The notes below the pieces were generated by a model. That model was not told the origin of the DNA and ran no database searches. It saw only the letters and a list, made by a program, of their open reading frames with translations. Positions 32,801-41,800 of a DNA stretch of 64,000 nucleotides are shown here, one piece after another. Each line of letters starts with the position of its first letter. Position 1 is the stretch's first letter. The DNA is taken from positions 310,001 through 374,000 of the forward strand of contig NZ_MSLT01000023.1 in NCBI RefSeq assembly GCF_002149925.1, written 5' to 3'. The position numbers and the translations under genes were made by a program. Source of the DNA: Thioflexithrix psekupsensis. Its GTDB lineage: Bacteria > Pseudomonadota > Gammaproteobacteria > Beggiatoales > Beggiatoaceae.

Positions 32801-35569
32801 ATCTCCACTAATAAACAAGGCAATGTCATTGTAGGTTTTCCAATCGCTTTGGTTGATAACTTCGTTAATCACTGGGCTAATATCAACCGTTTGGAAAGTT
32901 TGCCCCTTCACCCACGCATTGTCCGCATCTAACACCCATTTGACTGAAGTGCTGGTTTTGGAACGTTTGCTTAGTTCGTTGTTTTCTCCGATGAAACGTT
33001 TAGCATCGGGTACTTTTTCAGCGCGAATCGTCAATTCGCCGGGATTACTGGTGTTAGCATCGGCCACAAATTCCAAAATGGCTTTGCTAACTGTTGTGCC
33101 TTTGGGAATAGGAATGTCTTGGAAACGTAAACCTACGATCCGTTGAGTTTCTTTACCGCCACTACCACTGACCGTCAATTCTAATGTTTTACTGTCGATA
33201 AACAATGTACCATCGGTACTGCCATCACGAATGACCGTTTCTTCTACATCATCATCTGTCCCAACGATCCGACCACTGAAAGTTGAGGTGGTGCAACCTG
33301 TCCCTTTAATGTCTTTAGAATCGTAAACAAAACGCAATTGCGCCGCACCAGAGCGACTGTATTCAAAGGCTTGGGCATTACGCAATGGTTGGCCGGACTT
33401 GGCTGTGATCAGGAAGGTGATGCCTTCTTTACCACCGCACCAACTGCTACTGCTGACCACTTCTTGTACAACAGCAGTGAGATCGGGTGAGCTATACGTT
33501 TCATTTTCTGCCCAAGGATCAAGTGTCCAATCCACTTTAGCCGTGGTGCGGGGACGTTTGGATAAATTACCCGGTGCGCTGGTAAACTCAACGGAACTGC
33601 CTCTTTCGGCTTGAATTTGAATGTCACTGGGTGCGCTGGCATCAAAAGCACTGGTAAAAATCAAACGGGCTTCTTTGATGGTCGCTCCTTGCGGAATTTC
33701 GACATTTTGGAAACGTAAACCTACCATTTGGGCTTCAGGAGCGGTGGCTTCTCCGCTGGCTTCCCATTTCAGAAAAAGGCGAGCGGCTTTGGTTTCGTCA
33801 TTTGCCGTTATATCTCCTGGTATTCCCGTGTAATGGATAGCACGTTGTCCAGCCATGCTGTTCCATGGCACGGTTAAATCCCGTTCTAATAAGAACACCA
33901 TCGCGTTATTGGTACGATCCCAATCAGATTTATTGATGAGACTTTGTACCAATGAGGTGATGCTAGGAGAAGACACCACCAGATTTTCTGCTTGATTGGG
34001 TAAATTTGCCCATTGGACACTGCTACTGGAGCGGGTTCGTGCGGACAAATTGTGATTAACCAACATGGTTCTGTTGACTGAAGAGCCTATACCTAATACA
34101 AAAGGCTCAGGATTAACGCTGTCTTCAACGAAAATATTTAAACTCAAGGGTTGTGTGCCGAGGTTTTCCTTCGATGTACGGTAGGTAAAATCTAAACGGG
34201 CTTCCTTGAGGTTTACGCCTTTGGGAATTGGCACGTTTGGAAAACGTACACCCATTAAGGACTCGCCACGACAAGAGTTTTTCTTTGGTTCAGTGCTTGT
34301 CGAAGTACAGAAAGAAGTGCCTAGGCGAATTTGATCCGTCCAAGTTGTCCCTTCTTCCGTAGCACTTTCAGTTTTGCTGGTATAAGCAATAAACGCATTA
34401 GATGGCGTTGGCGTTCTAAACTCAAAACCATCTCCGTCTGCCCCAGTCACCCGCTGTTCATGCACCATGTCGAATTCTAAACCCGGCGGAATTTCATAGA
34501 TAATTCGCAGTTCAGGGGCTTGTACAGGGTCTTCGTCAAAAGTCGTAAAGCGTCGCCATGCCGCTTTATCGTCATGCGGATTTTTTTCAAACAAAAACGC
34601 TAAACCATTCCCCACTTTCCAATCTGGTTGAGCCAAAATTTCTTCCACAATCGTGGCTAATTCCACAGAACTGTAAGTCAAACCCACATACCAAGGGTCT
34701 TCAATTAACCAGTCAATGTTAGCCGTGGTTTTGGGTAAAGTGGATAAGGTGTTGTTACTGACAGCAAAACTGTCCATATTGGCTTGATTTACGCCGTGAA
34801 TTTTTATCAAGGGTTTGGTTTTATTGGCACTTATATCCGTCACTGCCGCGGCAAATACAATTTTTGCACTCTTGATAATCGCGCCTCTGGGTAAATAAAT
34901 ATTACCAAAACGCAAACCAGTAATATGCTTATCTCCCGTCGTATCGCCCAGCACCAAAGAATCAAACTTAGAACCTGATGGGTCGCCGTTTTTCGCGCCT
35001 ATCGCTCCAGTACTAAGAAATTCCCGCACGTCATCTCGACTGGCTGAAATTTGAGAACGAACAATACTGACCGATTCTAAGGTGGTTAATTCTAACGTTT
35101 CATCATTGAGAACCATTTGGCCGGTGCTGATTGTTTCTTCAGCATCGTCTGCCCCTTGAACAATCGATGCCGTGTTGTAAACATAGCCGTCTACTTCATC
35201 ATCTGTATTTTTTACAGTGCCGTCAATGTAAGCAACTGGATAGAGAATAGGTGTATTCACATCCCCCTTGCGGGCAGCGAACTGTCCTAAACCCACATTA
35301 ACGTTGTTGACCTGATCCAACATATCGACCAAGGCTTCTTTCAACACATCAATGCGTTTTTTCCCCATATCCGCCCCCGTGGTTTCGTCACGCAGGGGCC
35401 ACAACATACTGCCGGATGCGTCTAACATAAACAAAATGTTAGGGCGCACATCTTCAGTGATTTCTTGGACTTGACGGGTATAAAGCTCCGTGTCATCCGC
35501 TGACGCTACAACAGGTAATCCTGCAAGCAGGGTTAAAAATGTCGCAGCGAATACATGTAACCATTTCAT
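29849..35569 (-). CDS. pilY1: PilY1-like type IV pilus adhesin with four inserted repeat domains
   Basis: PilY1 is a large surface or pilus-tip protein needed for pilus extension, adhesion and calcium-controlled retraction. At 1906 residues this one is far longer than the usual 1100-1200. A signal peptide (LHVFAATFLTLLAGLPVVASA) precedes a VWA domain with the metal site DASGS near residue 52. After the strand NVGLGQF the VWA is interrupted by four copies of a beta domain, each marked by GLRF/GVRF-x-N/D-x-x-(I/L)P-x-G and A-x-(L/I)-x-F (near residues 213, 436, 614, 810); the VWA resumes with HIVLLTDGQPTQN near residue 1062. The C-terminal third is the PilY1 propeller (LFVGSNDGLIRAIDGRTG near 1419) with Asp-rich calcium loops such as DINGNGTVDGGD and DLNKDGTVDSSD. 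pilX lies upstream. Confidence 0.92.
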   Translation of the reverse strand: MKWLHVFAATFLTLLAGLPVVASADDTELYTRQVQEITEDVRPNILFMLDASGSMLWPLRDETTGADMGKKRIDVLKEALVDMLDQVNNVNVGLGQFAARKGDVNTPILYPVAYIDGTVKNTDDEVDGYVYNTASIVQGADDAEETISTGQMVLNDETLELTTLESVSIVRSQISASRDDVREFLSTGAIGAKNGDPSGSKFDSLVLGDTTGDKHITGLRFGNIYLPRGAIIKSAKIVFAAAVTDISANKTKPLIKIHGVNQANMDSFAVSNNTLSTLPKTTANIDWLIEDPWYVGLTYSSVELATIVEEILAQPDWKVGNGLAFLFEKNPHDDKAAWRRFTTFDEDPVQAPELRIIYEIPPGLEFDMVHEQRVTGADGDGFEFRTPTPSNAFIAYTSKTESATEEGTTWTDQIRLGTSFCTSTSTEPKKNSCRGESLMGVRFPNVPIPKGVNLKEARLDFTYRTSKENLGTQPLSLNIFVEDSVNPEPFVLGIGSSVNRTMLVNHNLSARTRSSSSVQWANLPNQAENLVVSSPSITSLVQSLINKSDWDRTNNAMVFLLERDLTVPWNSMAGQRAIHYTGIPGDITANDETKAARLFLKWEASGEATAPEAQMVGLRFQNVEIPQGATIKEARLIFTSAFDASAPSDIQIQAERGSSVEFTSAPGNLSKRPRTTAKVDWTLDPWAENETYSSPDLTAVVQEVVSSSSWCGGKEGITFLITAKSGQPLRNAQAFEYSRSGAAQLRFVYDSKDIKGTGCTTSTFSGRIVGTDDDVEETVIRDGSTDGTLFIDSKTLELTVSGSGGKETQRIVGLRFQDIPIPKGTTVSKAILEFVADANTSNPGELTIRAEKVPDAKRFIGENNELSKRSKTSTSVKWVLDADNAWVKGQTFQTVDISPVINEVINQSDWKTYNDIALFISGDKGLREAKSFDASPGEAPVLRLVIEGSLGDGTVSNTVRSHLKKAVRDMFVPNYSMTAIVDALYEAYLYYLGGEVTGGANRLNNMHYRVSHPTSHTGTNAIPQGCNILLDPYSDPCAKEKIAEAKANYISPIASACQANHIVLLTDGQPTQNTVVGRINSLTACGKGYPDGTLYLDRNTKDGSTNNDHVCAPELAKYMFATDMSELPEFQNVMTHTVGFQLGNAWLTTDTGSKGSLVLDANGNPQLDPDITAQNAQTVRYMNYIAGMGGGDFYPASTATELLDAFKAIIAKAMTTSTSYAAPSVSVSAFNRLFHRNEVYFSLFKPDFKQRWHGNVKKFLICDGSQSGCTPGDIMDADGNSAVLGRYINPEARSFWSSDKDGERIQAGGAGERAQSDLSWESSADNARQMFTYLGGSSSLTGTDNALVSSNTGITATALGVSESERATLIDWIRGKDVDDEDQDGVTSEMRWLYADPLHSSPAVVTYGGTDNNPDTRLFVGSNDGLIRAIDGRTGAEQWAFLPPELLSIQKQLRLNEPGSRIYGVDASPTVWFHDINGNGTVDGGDTVKVYFGMRRGGRNIYALDVTNPALPKLDWTIKGGVTSGFSKLGQTWSAARPILVNYGGQKRLVLMFGGGYDPNHDPVGNPAPYEPSSMGNAIYMVHPKDGRVLWSASDSGASLNLPDMKYSIPSDLAFIDSDGDGAMDRVYFGDVGGQIWRIDLRNIGGTGTQGIGGVLGRFGTNGDPTMHRRFFYPPEIVRVTDTIYSSEDVYDLVLLTSGTRPNPLGTAIQDQFYALRDFSITGLPDYNGDGKADDKDKAGNPTTFSTAKLSEMVDLTSNILQTATGSARTAVVDQMRDSKGWYINLVAEPGEKGLASPIVLEGKVFFATYAPPKAEANQACSVSNDGNSRLYVLDILTASAAFDLNKDGTVDSSDRSQMLREGIVSDLVPIYTSSGEVRILSTDLSILGQDSFATIRVHPTFWMQE

Positions 35570-35634
35570 ACGCTTGACTCCTAATCCAGAACAACAATGT
35601 GCCTATCACATTGGTTTTTTATTTAAACAAGAGA

Positions 35635-36279
35635 CTACTCTGAAGACTCACCCGGTGTGGGTGGCGCATCTCCACCAGAATCGCCAGAATCAACAGCAGG
35701 AGGCGGACTGCTAGAATCACCCGTATCCCAATCTGTCCCGAATTGATCTCCGATTGTTTGGGTAATATTTCGGCTGACCGGAGTGGGAATCGTGGCACCA
35801 GATTTCAGCACCACTTGGGGAGAGTCGGCTTCTTGGGTGCTATTTCCCGTACTGGTGGTGATAAAATGCACCATCTCACCCGAACTCACCATGCCATAAC
35901 GTCCACTGGTGTCAGGAAATCCCCCCGGCACCCGTGTGGTGTTAAATACAACACGATAAGATTCCCCATTACCGCGATCAATAGACAACGTTCCATTTTC
36001 AGGCACGCCAGAGGCAATGCTCTTAAAACGTGTTAACGAGGCTTGAATGGCTTCTTTTGAGTTGTCATTCAAACCCGCACGAGACAAACCGACTCCCACT
36101 TCCGCAGAGCCAAACGCATGGAGATACTCCTGTAGATTGAACGCCATGCGCGTCTCAATCGTGGTGGTTTGGGTCGCACTGATTCCCAACATGGTCAGAA
36201 CCACCAGTAGCATTAAAGCCACCAGTAGCACTGCACCGCGTTGTGGGCGACGCAATATGGAATAACGGTTATAATACAT
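35635..36279 (-). CDS. pilX: PilX-like minor pilin
   Basis: Minor type IV pilin that usually accompanies PilY1. The 214-residue product has a short basic leader ending in RRPQRG, then a hydrophobic helix (AVLLVALMLLVVLTMLGISA) and the PilX N-terminal signature TQTTTIETRMAFN. The glutamate at position 5 of mature pilins is absent. The C-terminus is a Ser/Pro/Gly/Asp-rich tail. ATG at 36279 is chosen because the in-frame codons upstream would put 30 odd residues before the leader. Located 65 bases before pilY1; the usual fimT, pilV, pilW and pilE neighbours are absent. Confidence 0.85.
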   Translation of the reverse strand: MYYNRYSILRRPQRGAVLLVALMLLVVLTMLGISATQTTTIETRMAFNLQEYLHAFGSAEVGVGLSRAGLNDNSKEAIQASLTRFKSIASGVPENGTLSIDRGNGESYRVVFNTTRVPGGFPDTSGRYGMVSSGEMVHFITTSTGNSTQEADSPQVVLKSGATIPTPVSRNITQTIGDQFGTDWDTGDSSSPPPAVDSGDSGGDAPPTPGESSE

Positions 36280-36615
36280 GACGCATTCCCCATTTGTCGG
36301 TATAATTCCACTGTGCAGGTCAGCAGAATTGACAAATTGTTTCGATGTTAAGAACACACTATTTTGCACTTATTTTCTTAATAAATTGCCGAATGTGCTT
36401 TTTTTACAATTCTTTCATTTCAAAAAGTAGCTACAAAGAATGCTTTGTTTCTACGAATTGGTGATCTGATTATGTCAGAGACACTGCGCCTCATCAAAGA
36501 ATAAGCCTTAAAAAGGCTAAAAATAAGGGATAAACGGAAAAACACCGGATCATCGACACCGTTGGTCACAGAAAAAAACCACGTTTATCTTTTACCACCT
36601 AAGGAGAAATCAATC

Positions 36616-37908
36616 TTGAGAATTTTTTTACATTCTGCCCTATATTCGCTGTTATTGGGGGCTGCATCTACGGCTTGGGCAACCAATGGCTATTCCCCAC
36701 ATGGATTTGGCACGCGCAGCAAAGGCATGGCCGGTGTGGGCGTGGCGTTGCCGCAAGAAGTTCTCAGTTCTGCGACCAATCCCGCGTTAATGCCAATGGT
36801 GGGCAATCGTTTGGAATTGGGATTGAGTTTGTTTTCACCGCGCCGTAGTTATACAGCAGACGACAATGGTTTTCCTATCGGCCCCCCCATGGGACCAGCC
36901 ACGATTCTGCCGGGAACTTACGACAGTGACAAAACGGTCTTTTTCGTGCCTCACATCGGTTACAATCGCCTGTTAGATGAAAGACAATCGCTGGGCTTGG
37001 CATTAAGCGGCAATGGCGGTATGAATACGGAATATCCTTACGCAGTATTCGCACCGTTCAACAATCCGATGGGGACAGCCAGCCAACCGACGGGCGTTAA
37101 TTTAGGTCAAGTCTTTTTAGGTATTCCCTACGGTATTCGCCTCACACCCGAACACAGCATAGGAGTGATGCCGATTGTGGCGGTGCAATGGTTTGAAAGT
37201 TATGGCTTAGAACCGTTTAAACCGTTTTCCAACGCACCCGATCACTTGACCAATCACGGCCATGATTTTTCCTATGGGGGTGGGGTGCGCGTGGGTTGGT
37301 TGGGACAGTTTAATGAAAAATGGTCATTGGGTGCTTCTTACCAATCGCAGTTATATATGAGCGAATTCGACGATTATCGCGGATTGTTTGCGCAAAATGG
37401 CGATTTTGACGTGCCGCCGACGTGGACAATTGGCGCGGCATTTCATGCCACTCCCGATCTCACTTTTGCCCTAGATGTACAACAAATTTACTACAGCAAA
37501 GTGGACGCAATTGCGAATCGTTCTGACGTGCCATTTATGCCGGGGTCTGTGTTACTTGGGACGGAACAAGGTTTGGGGTTTGGTTGGGACGATATGACGA
37601 TTGTAAAAATGGGCGTGGAATGGCGGTATCGACCTGAATTACAATTTCGTGCAGGCTATGCGCGGGCAAATCAAGCCATTCCCGGTTCACAAGCATTATT
37701 CAACATTCTCGCGCCCGCCACTTTACAACACCATTATACGTTGGGTTTAACCTATGCGTTTCCAGAGTGGAACAGCGATGTGAATATTGCCGTCATGTAT
37801 TCGCCCACGCAACAGGTGAAAGGACAAAACCCCAACACCGGCCCCCAAACAGGCAGTATCCAAATGCGTCAATTTGAAATCGAAGTGAACTGGGGTTGGA
37901 ATTTTTAA
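36616..37908 (+). CDS. FadL/OmpP1-type outer membrane transport protein
   Basis: Outer membrane beta barrel of the long-chain fatty acid/hydrophobic compound transporter family. The product (430 residues) has a signal peptide ending in STAWA, then the family N-terminus NGYSPHGFGTRSKGMAGVGV and SSATNPALMPMVGNRLELGL, alternating beta strands, and ends with the aromatic residue Phe in VNWGWNF, typical of outer membrane barrels. The start is TTG at 36616, because AAGGAG lies at 36601-36606 and the signal peptide begins there; the frame is open further upstream without a ribosome site. Confidence 0.9.
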   Translation: MRIFLHSALYSLLLGAASTAWATNGYSPHGFGTRSKGMAGVGVALPQEVLSSATNPALMPMVGNRLELGLSLFSPRRSYTADDNGFPIGPPMGPATILPGTYDSDKTVFFVPHIGYNRLLDERQSLGLALSGNGGMNTEYPYAVFAPFNNPMGTASQPTGVNLGQVFLGIPYGIRLTPEHSIGVMPIVAVQWFESYGLEPFKPFSNAPDHLTNHGHDFSYGGGVRVGWLGQFNEKWSLGASYQSQLYMSEFDDYRGLFAQNGDFDVPPTWTIGAAFHATPDLTFALDVQQIYYSKVDAIANRSDVPFMPGSVLLGTEQGLGFGWDDMTIVKMGVEWRYRPELQFRAGYARANQAIPGSQALFNILAPATLQHHYTLGLTYAFPEWNSDVNIAVMYSPTQQVKGQNPNTGPQTGSIQMRQFEIEVNWGWNF

Positions 37909-37995
37909 GAAGGGTAACTTTTTGATGATAAAGGGTAAATTAAGGTTAAGAATAAGTTAATTTTATTTTTAATTTTTACAATTCACTCACAACAA

Positions 37996-38032
37996 CACAC
38001 CCCACTTCTAGCGAATGGAGAAGTGGGGTGTG
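37996..38032. terminator. Bidirectional terminator hairpin
   Basis: CACACCCCACTTCT, 9-base loop, AGAAGTGGGGTGTG: a perfect 14-bp stem between the 3' ends of the FadL-like gene (plus) and the small minus-strand gene at 38065. No close T run on either side, but the stem is very stable and the placement fits a shared transcription end. Confidence 0.7.
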
Positions 38033-38064
38033 GTGATCTGGAGTCGTGGTGAAGAAGAATGAAA

Positions 38065-38355
38065 TTAGCGGTTTTGTTGCGCCTTGAACTGCTCGGTCAA
38101 ACGGGACACTTCAAGCGCACAAGATTCGCTGTAGGTTTTAAACACATTCCAACCCAACAGCACGTGTAAATTATTCCAAAGTTGTTGTTTTAACTTGGTT
38201 TCTTCCAAAATATCCCGCACATTTTCCAGAGATGTGTTGTATTCACGACGGGGGGTGGCTTTCACTTCTTCCGTAATATATGGCTGAAAAAATTCGCGCA
38301 CTTGTTCAGAAAAGCGTACGGAAAACGGTTTTAATGTCGCAGTGGAGGCTTGCAT
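38065..38355 (-). CDS. Hypothetical protein, 96 residues
   Basis: I do not recognise this protein. It is predicted soluble and mainly helical, with charged residues throughout (for example SLENVRDILEETKLKQQLW), no signal peptide and one cysteine near the C-terminus. The size and helical make-up recall phasin-like or regulatory proteins, but there is no diagnostic motif. It is supported as a gene by a TTTCC-complement ribosome site (GGAAA on the minus strand), the flanking terminator hairpin and normal codon use. Confidence 0.65.
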   Translation of the reverse strand: MQASTATLKPFSVRFSEQVREFFQPYITEEVKATPRREYNTSLENVRDILEETKLKQQLWNNLHVLLGWNVFKTYSESCALEVSRLTEQFKAQQNR

Positions 38356-38833
38356 GATGAGTTTCCTAAAATTGTTAAATTGTTGTTAAGTTTAAATTGG
38401 CTAAATTTTATGCAACTATTACGCCCTAACACTTGAAATAGTTTCCGAATATCGCCAATTTTATGCCTATTATCGTATTGTTTTAAAAATTCCAAACGGC
38501 TCTAAAATTTCGCAGGGCTATATAGTTAAAATAGTCGTTTATTGACAAAATTGTGTCAAAATTTAGAAAAATTAAACAACGCATTGCGCTTGTTTCAAAA
38601 AAGAGACTGATGCCTTTAGGCTTTCAAGCGGAATGTGCAGAGAGGAGTAAAATTAAATTTTTAATAACAAAGCGTTAGTATCGAAGGTCTATTTATTCTT
38701 CCCTAATATGCGATCTGTCACACTGCTTGCAAAGGGCAGAGCGATAAATAAAAATATCACAGTATAACAAAGTCTTGCGTAAAATAAACCGCAAACCACC
38801 CCAAATAAAAAAAACAACACCCTAAGGAATGCC
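38356..38833. other. AT-rich intergenic region with divergent promoters
   Basis: This 478-base stretch between two divergently read genes has no open frame of note. It holds a small inverted repeat TTGACA-N6-TGTCAA at 38542-38559 that could be an operator or coincide with a -35 element. AAGGA just before 38834 is the ribosome site of the kinase gene. No structured RNA was recognised. Confidence 0.5.
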
Positions 38834-41800
38834 ATGATCGCACTACAAGGTTACACCATCACCGAAGAAATTTACAGCGATGCCAAAAGTAGCATTTATC
38901 GCGGCCATCGGGATTGGGATGGATTGGAAGTCATTATTAAAACATTACGCTCTGATTATCCTACACCAAAAGAATTGGCGCAAATTCGCCATGAATTTGA
39001 ATTAACCAGAGAATTAAGTTTAAAAGGTTCTGTGCGCCCTTATGAATTGGTGAAATGTCATAATGGTTTAGCCTTAATTTTGGAAGATGTGGGCGGAGAA
39101 TCATTAAAAAATTTAATTGCACGGCGTAAATTAAGTCTAGTTGCTTTTCTCAAAATAGCCATTCAATTAACCAATGCGGTGGGAGAATTGCACCATCATC
39201 ATATTATTCACAAAGACATTAAACCTTCTAATGTGATTGTGAATATGGAAACCAATCAGGTAAAAATTACGGATTTTAGCATTTCGACCCGCTTGGCAGT
39301 AGAAAATCAACATTTAAGCACTTTAGACAAATTAGAAGGCACGATTGCTTACATGTCACCTGAGCAAACAGGGCGCATGAATCGCGTCATTGATTACCGC
39401 AGTGATTTTTATTCTTTAGGCGTAACTTTTTATGAATTATTAGTGGGTTGGTTGCCGTTTCAAAGTAATGATCCCATTGAATTAATTCATTGTCATATTG
39501 CGCGAATTCCGCCTGAACCTTATATTTTACATTCAGATATTCCGCGTCCTGTTTCGGACATTATTATGAAATTAATGTCAAAAAATGCCGAAGAGCGTTA
39601 TCAAAGTGCGGAAGGTTTGCGTTTTGATTTGCAAATTTGTTTGCGCGCTTATAAAAAACACGGAACAATTGAGCCATTTCGTTTGGCGCGACAAGATATT
39701 GTGGATAAGTTTCGTTTGCCGCAAAAACTCTACGGTCGCACTGCGGAATTAACGACCTTATTAGACACTTTTGATTATGTGTGTCAGGGCAGTAAATCAG
39801 CGTTATTAGTCTGTGGTGATTCGGGTTTGGGTAAAACCACATTAGTGCAGCAATTACAAAAACCCGTGATGCAGAAAAATGGTTTTTTTGTGGTGGGGCG
39901 TTTTGAAAGTACGGAACAACCGCATCCTTACAGCGCATTAGTTCATGCGTTGCGCGAAATTGTTAATTGCATTTTAACCGAATCCGCCAGTCAAATTGCC
40001 CAATGGCGTAAAAAATTATTAGCTATTTTAAATCACGACATTCATTTATTATCGCCTGTTATTCCTGAATTAGAAATGATTGTCGGTCGTCATGTTAAAA
40101 CAGATAAAAGTGCGTTACTTATAGAAGAAAGTGACAGTTCTTTTAAATTGGCTTTTGAAAAGTGCATTCAAGTTTTTTCCACGCCCGATCATCCTTTGGT
40201 GATGTTTATTGATGATATTCAGTGGGCAGATGTAGCCAGTTTAAATTTATTGCAAACCATGCTAACCGATGCCAATGTGCAATCATTTTTGCTGATTCTC
40301 GGCTATCGTGACCCCAGTCCATTAAGCGAAAAACATCCGCTTTATCCCATGTTGCAAACGTTAAATCATCATTTAATTTCAATGGAACAATTGATTTTAA
40401 AACCGATGAAATTAGAACATGTGAATCAACTCATTACTGAAACACTCCATTGTTCTCTGAGTTATGCGCGTCCTTTAGCCGAATTGGTGATGACAAAAAC
40501 AGAAGGGCATCCTTTTTTTGTCAATGCGTTTTTAAAAAAGGTGTATCGTTCGGGTTATTTAAAATTTAATCGTACCAGCAAACGTTGGGAATGGAACACC
40601 CAAAGAATTATTGAAATGGACATGACCGATAATGTGGTGTCTATCATTAGCGAACGCTTGCAACGTTTATCAGATAATTGTCAAGAAGTATTAAAATTAG
40701 CGGCTTGTATTGGAGTCACTTTTGATATTAAAACCTTATCCACGCTTTACGAACAAACTGAACCTGTCACCACAGGCGCATTATGGGAAGCCGTAGAGGA
40801 AAATTTAATTGCACCATTAAGCGACAGTTACCAATTACTTTATAATGCGGTGGAAGGAAAAGACAGCACTGATTTTGTCAGCAATAATGCGTCTTATCGC
40901 TTTTTACATGATCGTATTCAACAAGCGGCTTATTCGTTATTATTAGAAGAAGAAAAACAAGTTATTCACTACCAATTAGGGCGATTATTACGCGAAAAAA
41001 CCTCACCCAATCAGCTCGATGAAATGCTGTTTGATATTGTGCGCCATTTAAATCAAGGCATTCAACAAATGCACAGCGATGTGGATTTATATGATTTAGC
41101 GCGTTTAAATTTGGCGGTGGCGAAAAAATCGAGAACCACAGGAGCGTATCAAACCGCTTTAATTTATCTCAATACGGGCTTAAATATTTTGCCTGCGGAT
41201 GCGTGGGAGAAACAATATCATTTAACCATGTCATTGCACACCCAAGCGATGGAAATGGAATATGCCAATGGACATGTGGAACGTGCCGATAAATTATTTT
41301 CTATTGTGCTGGAAAATGCCGAAAGTTTATTAGATCAAGCACGTATTTATGAAATTAGAATTTTATTTTTTATTGCGCAAAACCAATTGCAAAAATCATT
41401 AGACATGGGCTTGCAAGTGCTGCACATGTTAAATATGCCTGTGCCGCGTGAAGACAGCGATTTAAGCGGATTATTTTCCGAATTGCAACCTTTATTGGGC
41501 GAGCGACAAATTGAAGAATTAATTGATTTGCCCAGTATGCGCGATGAACATAAATTATCAGCATTGCGCATTTTAGTCAGCATTGCATTGCCGTCTTATT
41601 TTGTCGCGCCTAAATTATACCCTATTTTGGAATTTATGCAGGTGCGTTTGTGCATTCAAAATGGCAATTCTCCGATGGCGGCCAGTGCTTATGCCTCCTA
41701 TGGTTTGGTGTTATGCGGGACATTAAATGATTTAGATGCGGGCTATCGTTATGGACAATTAGCCTTAAAAGTTTTAGAAAAATATCCCAGTAAAGAATAT

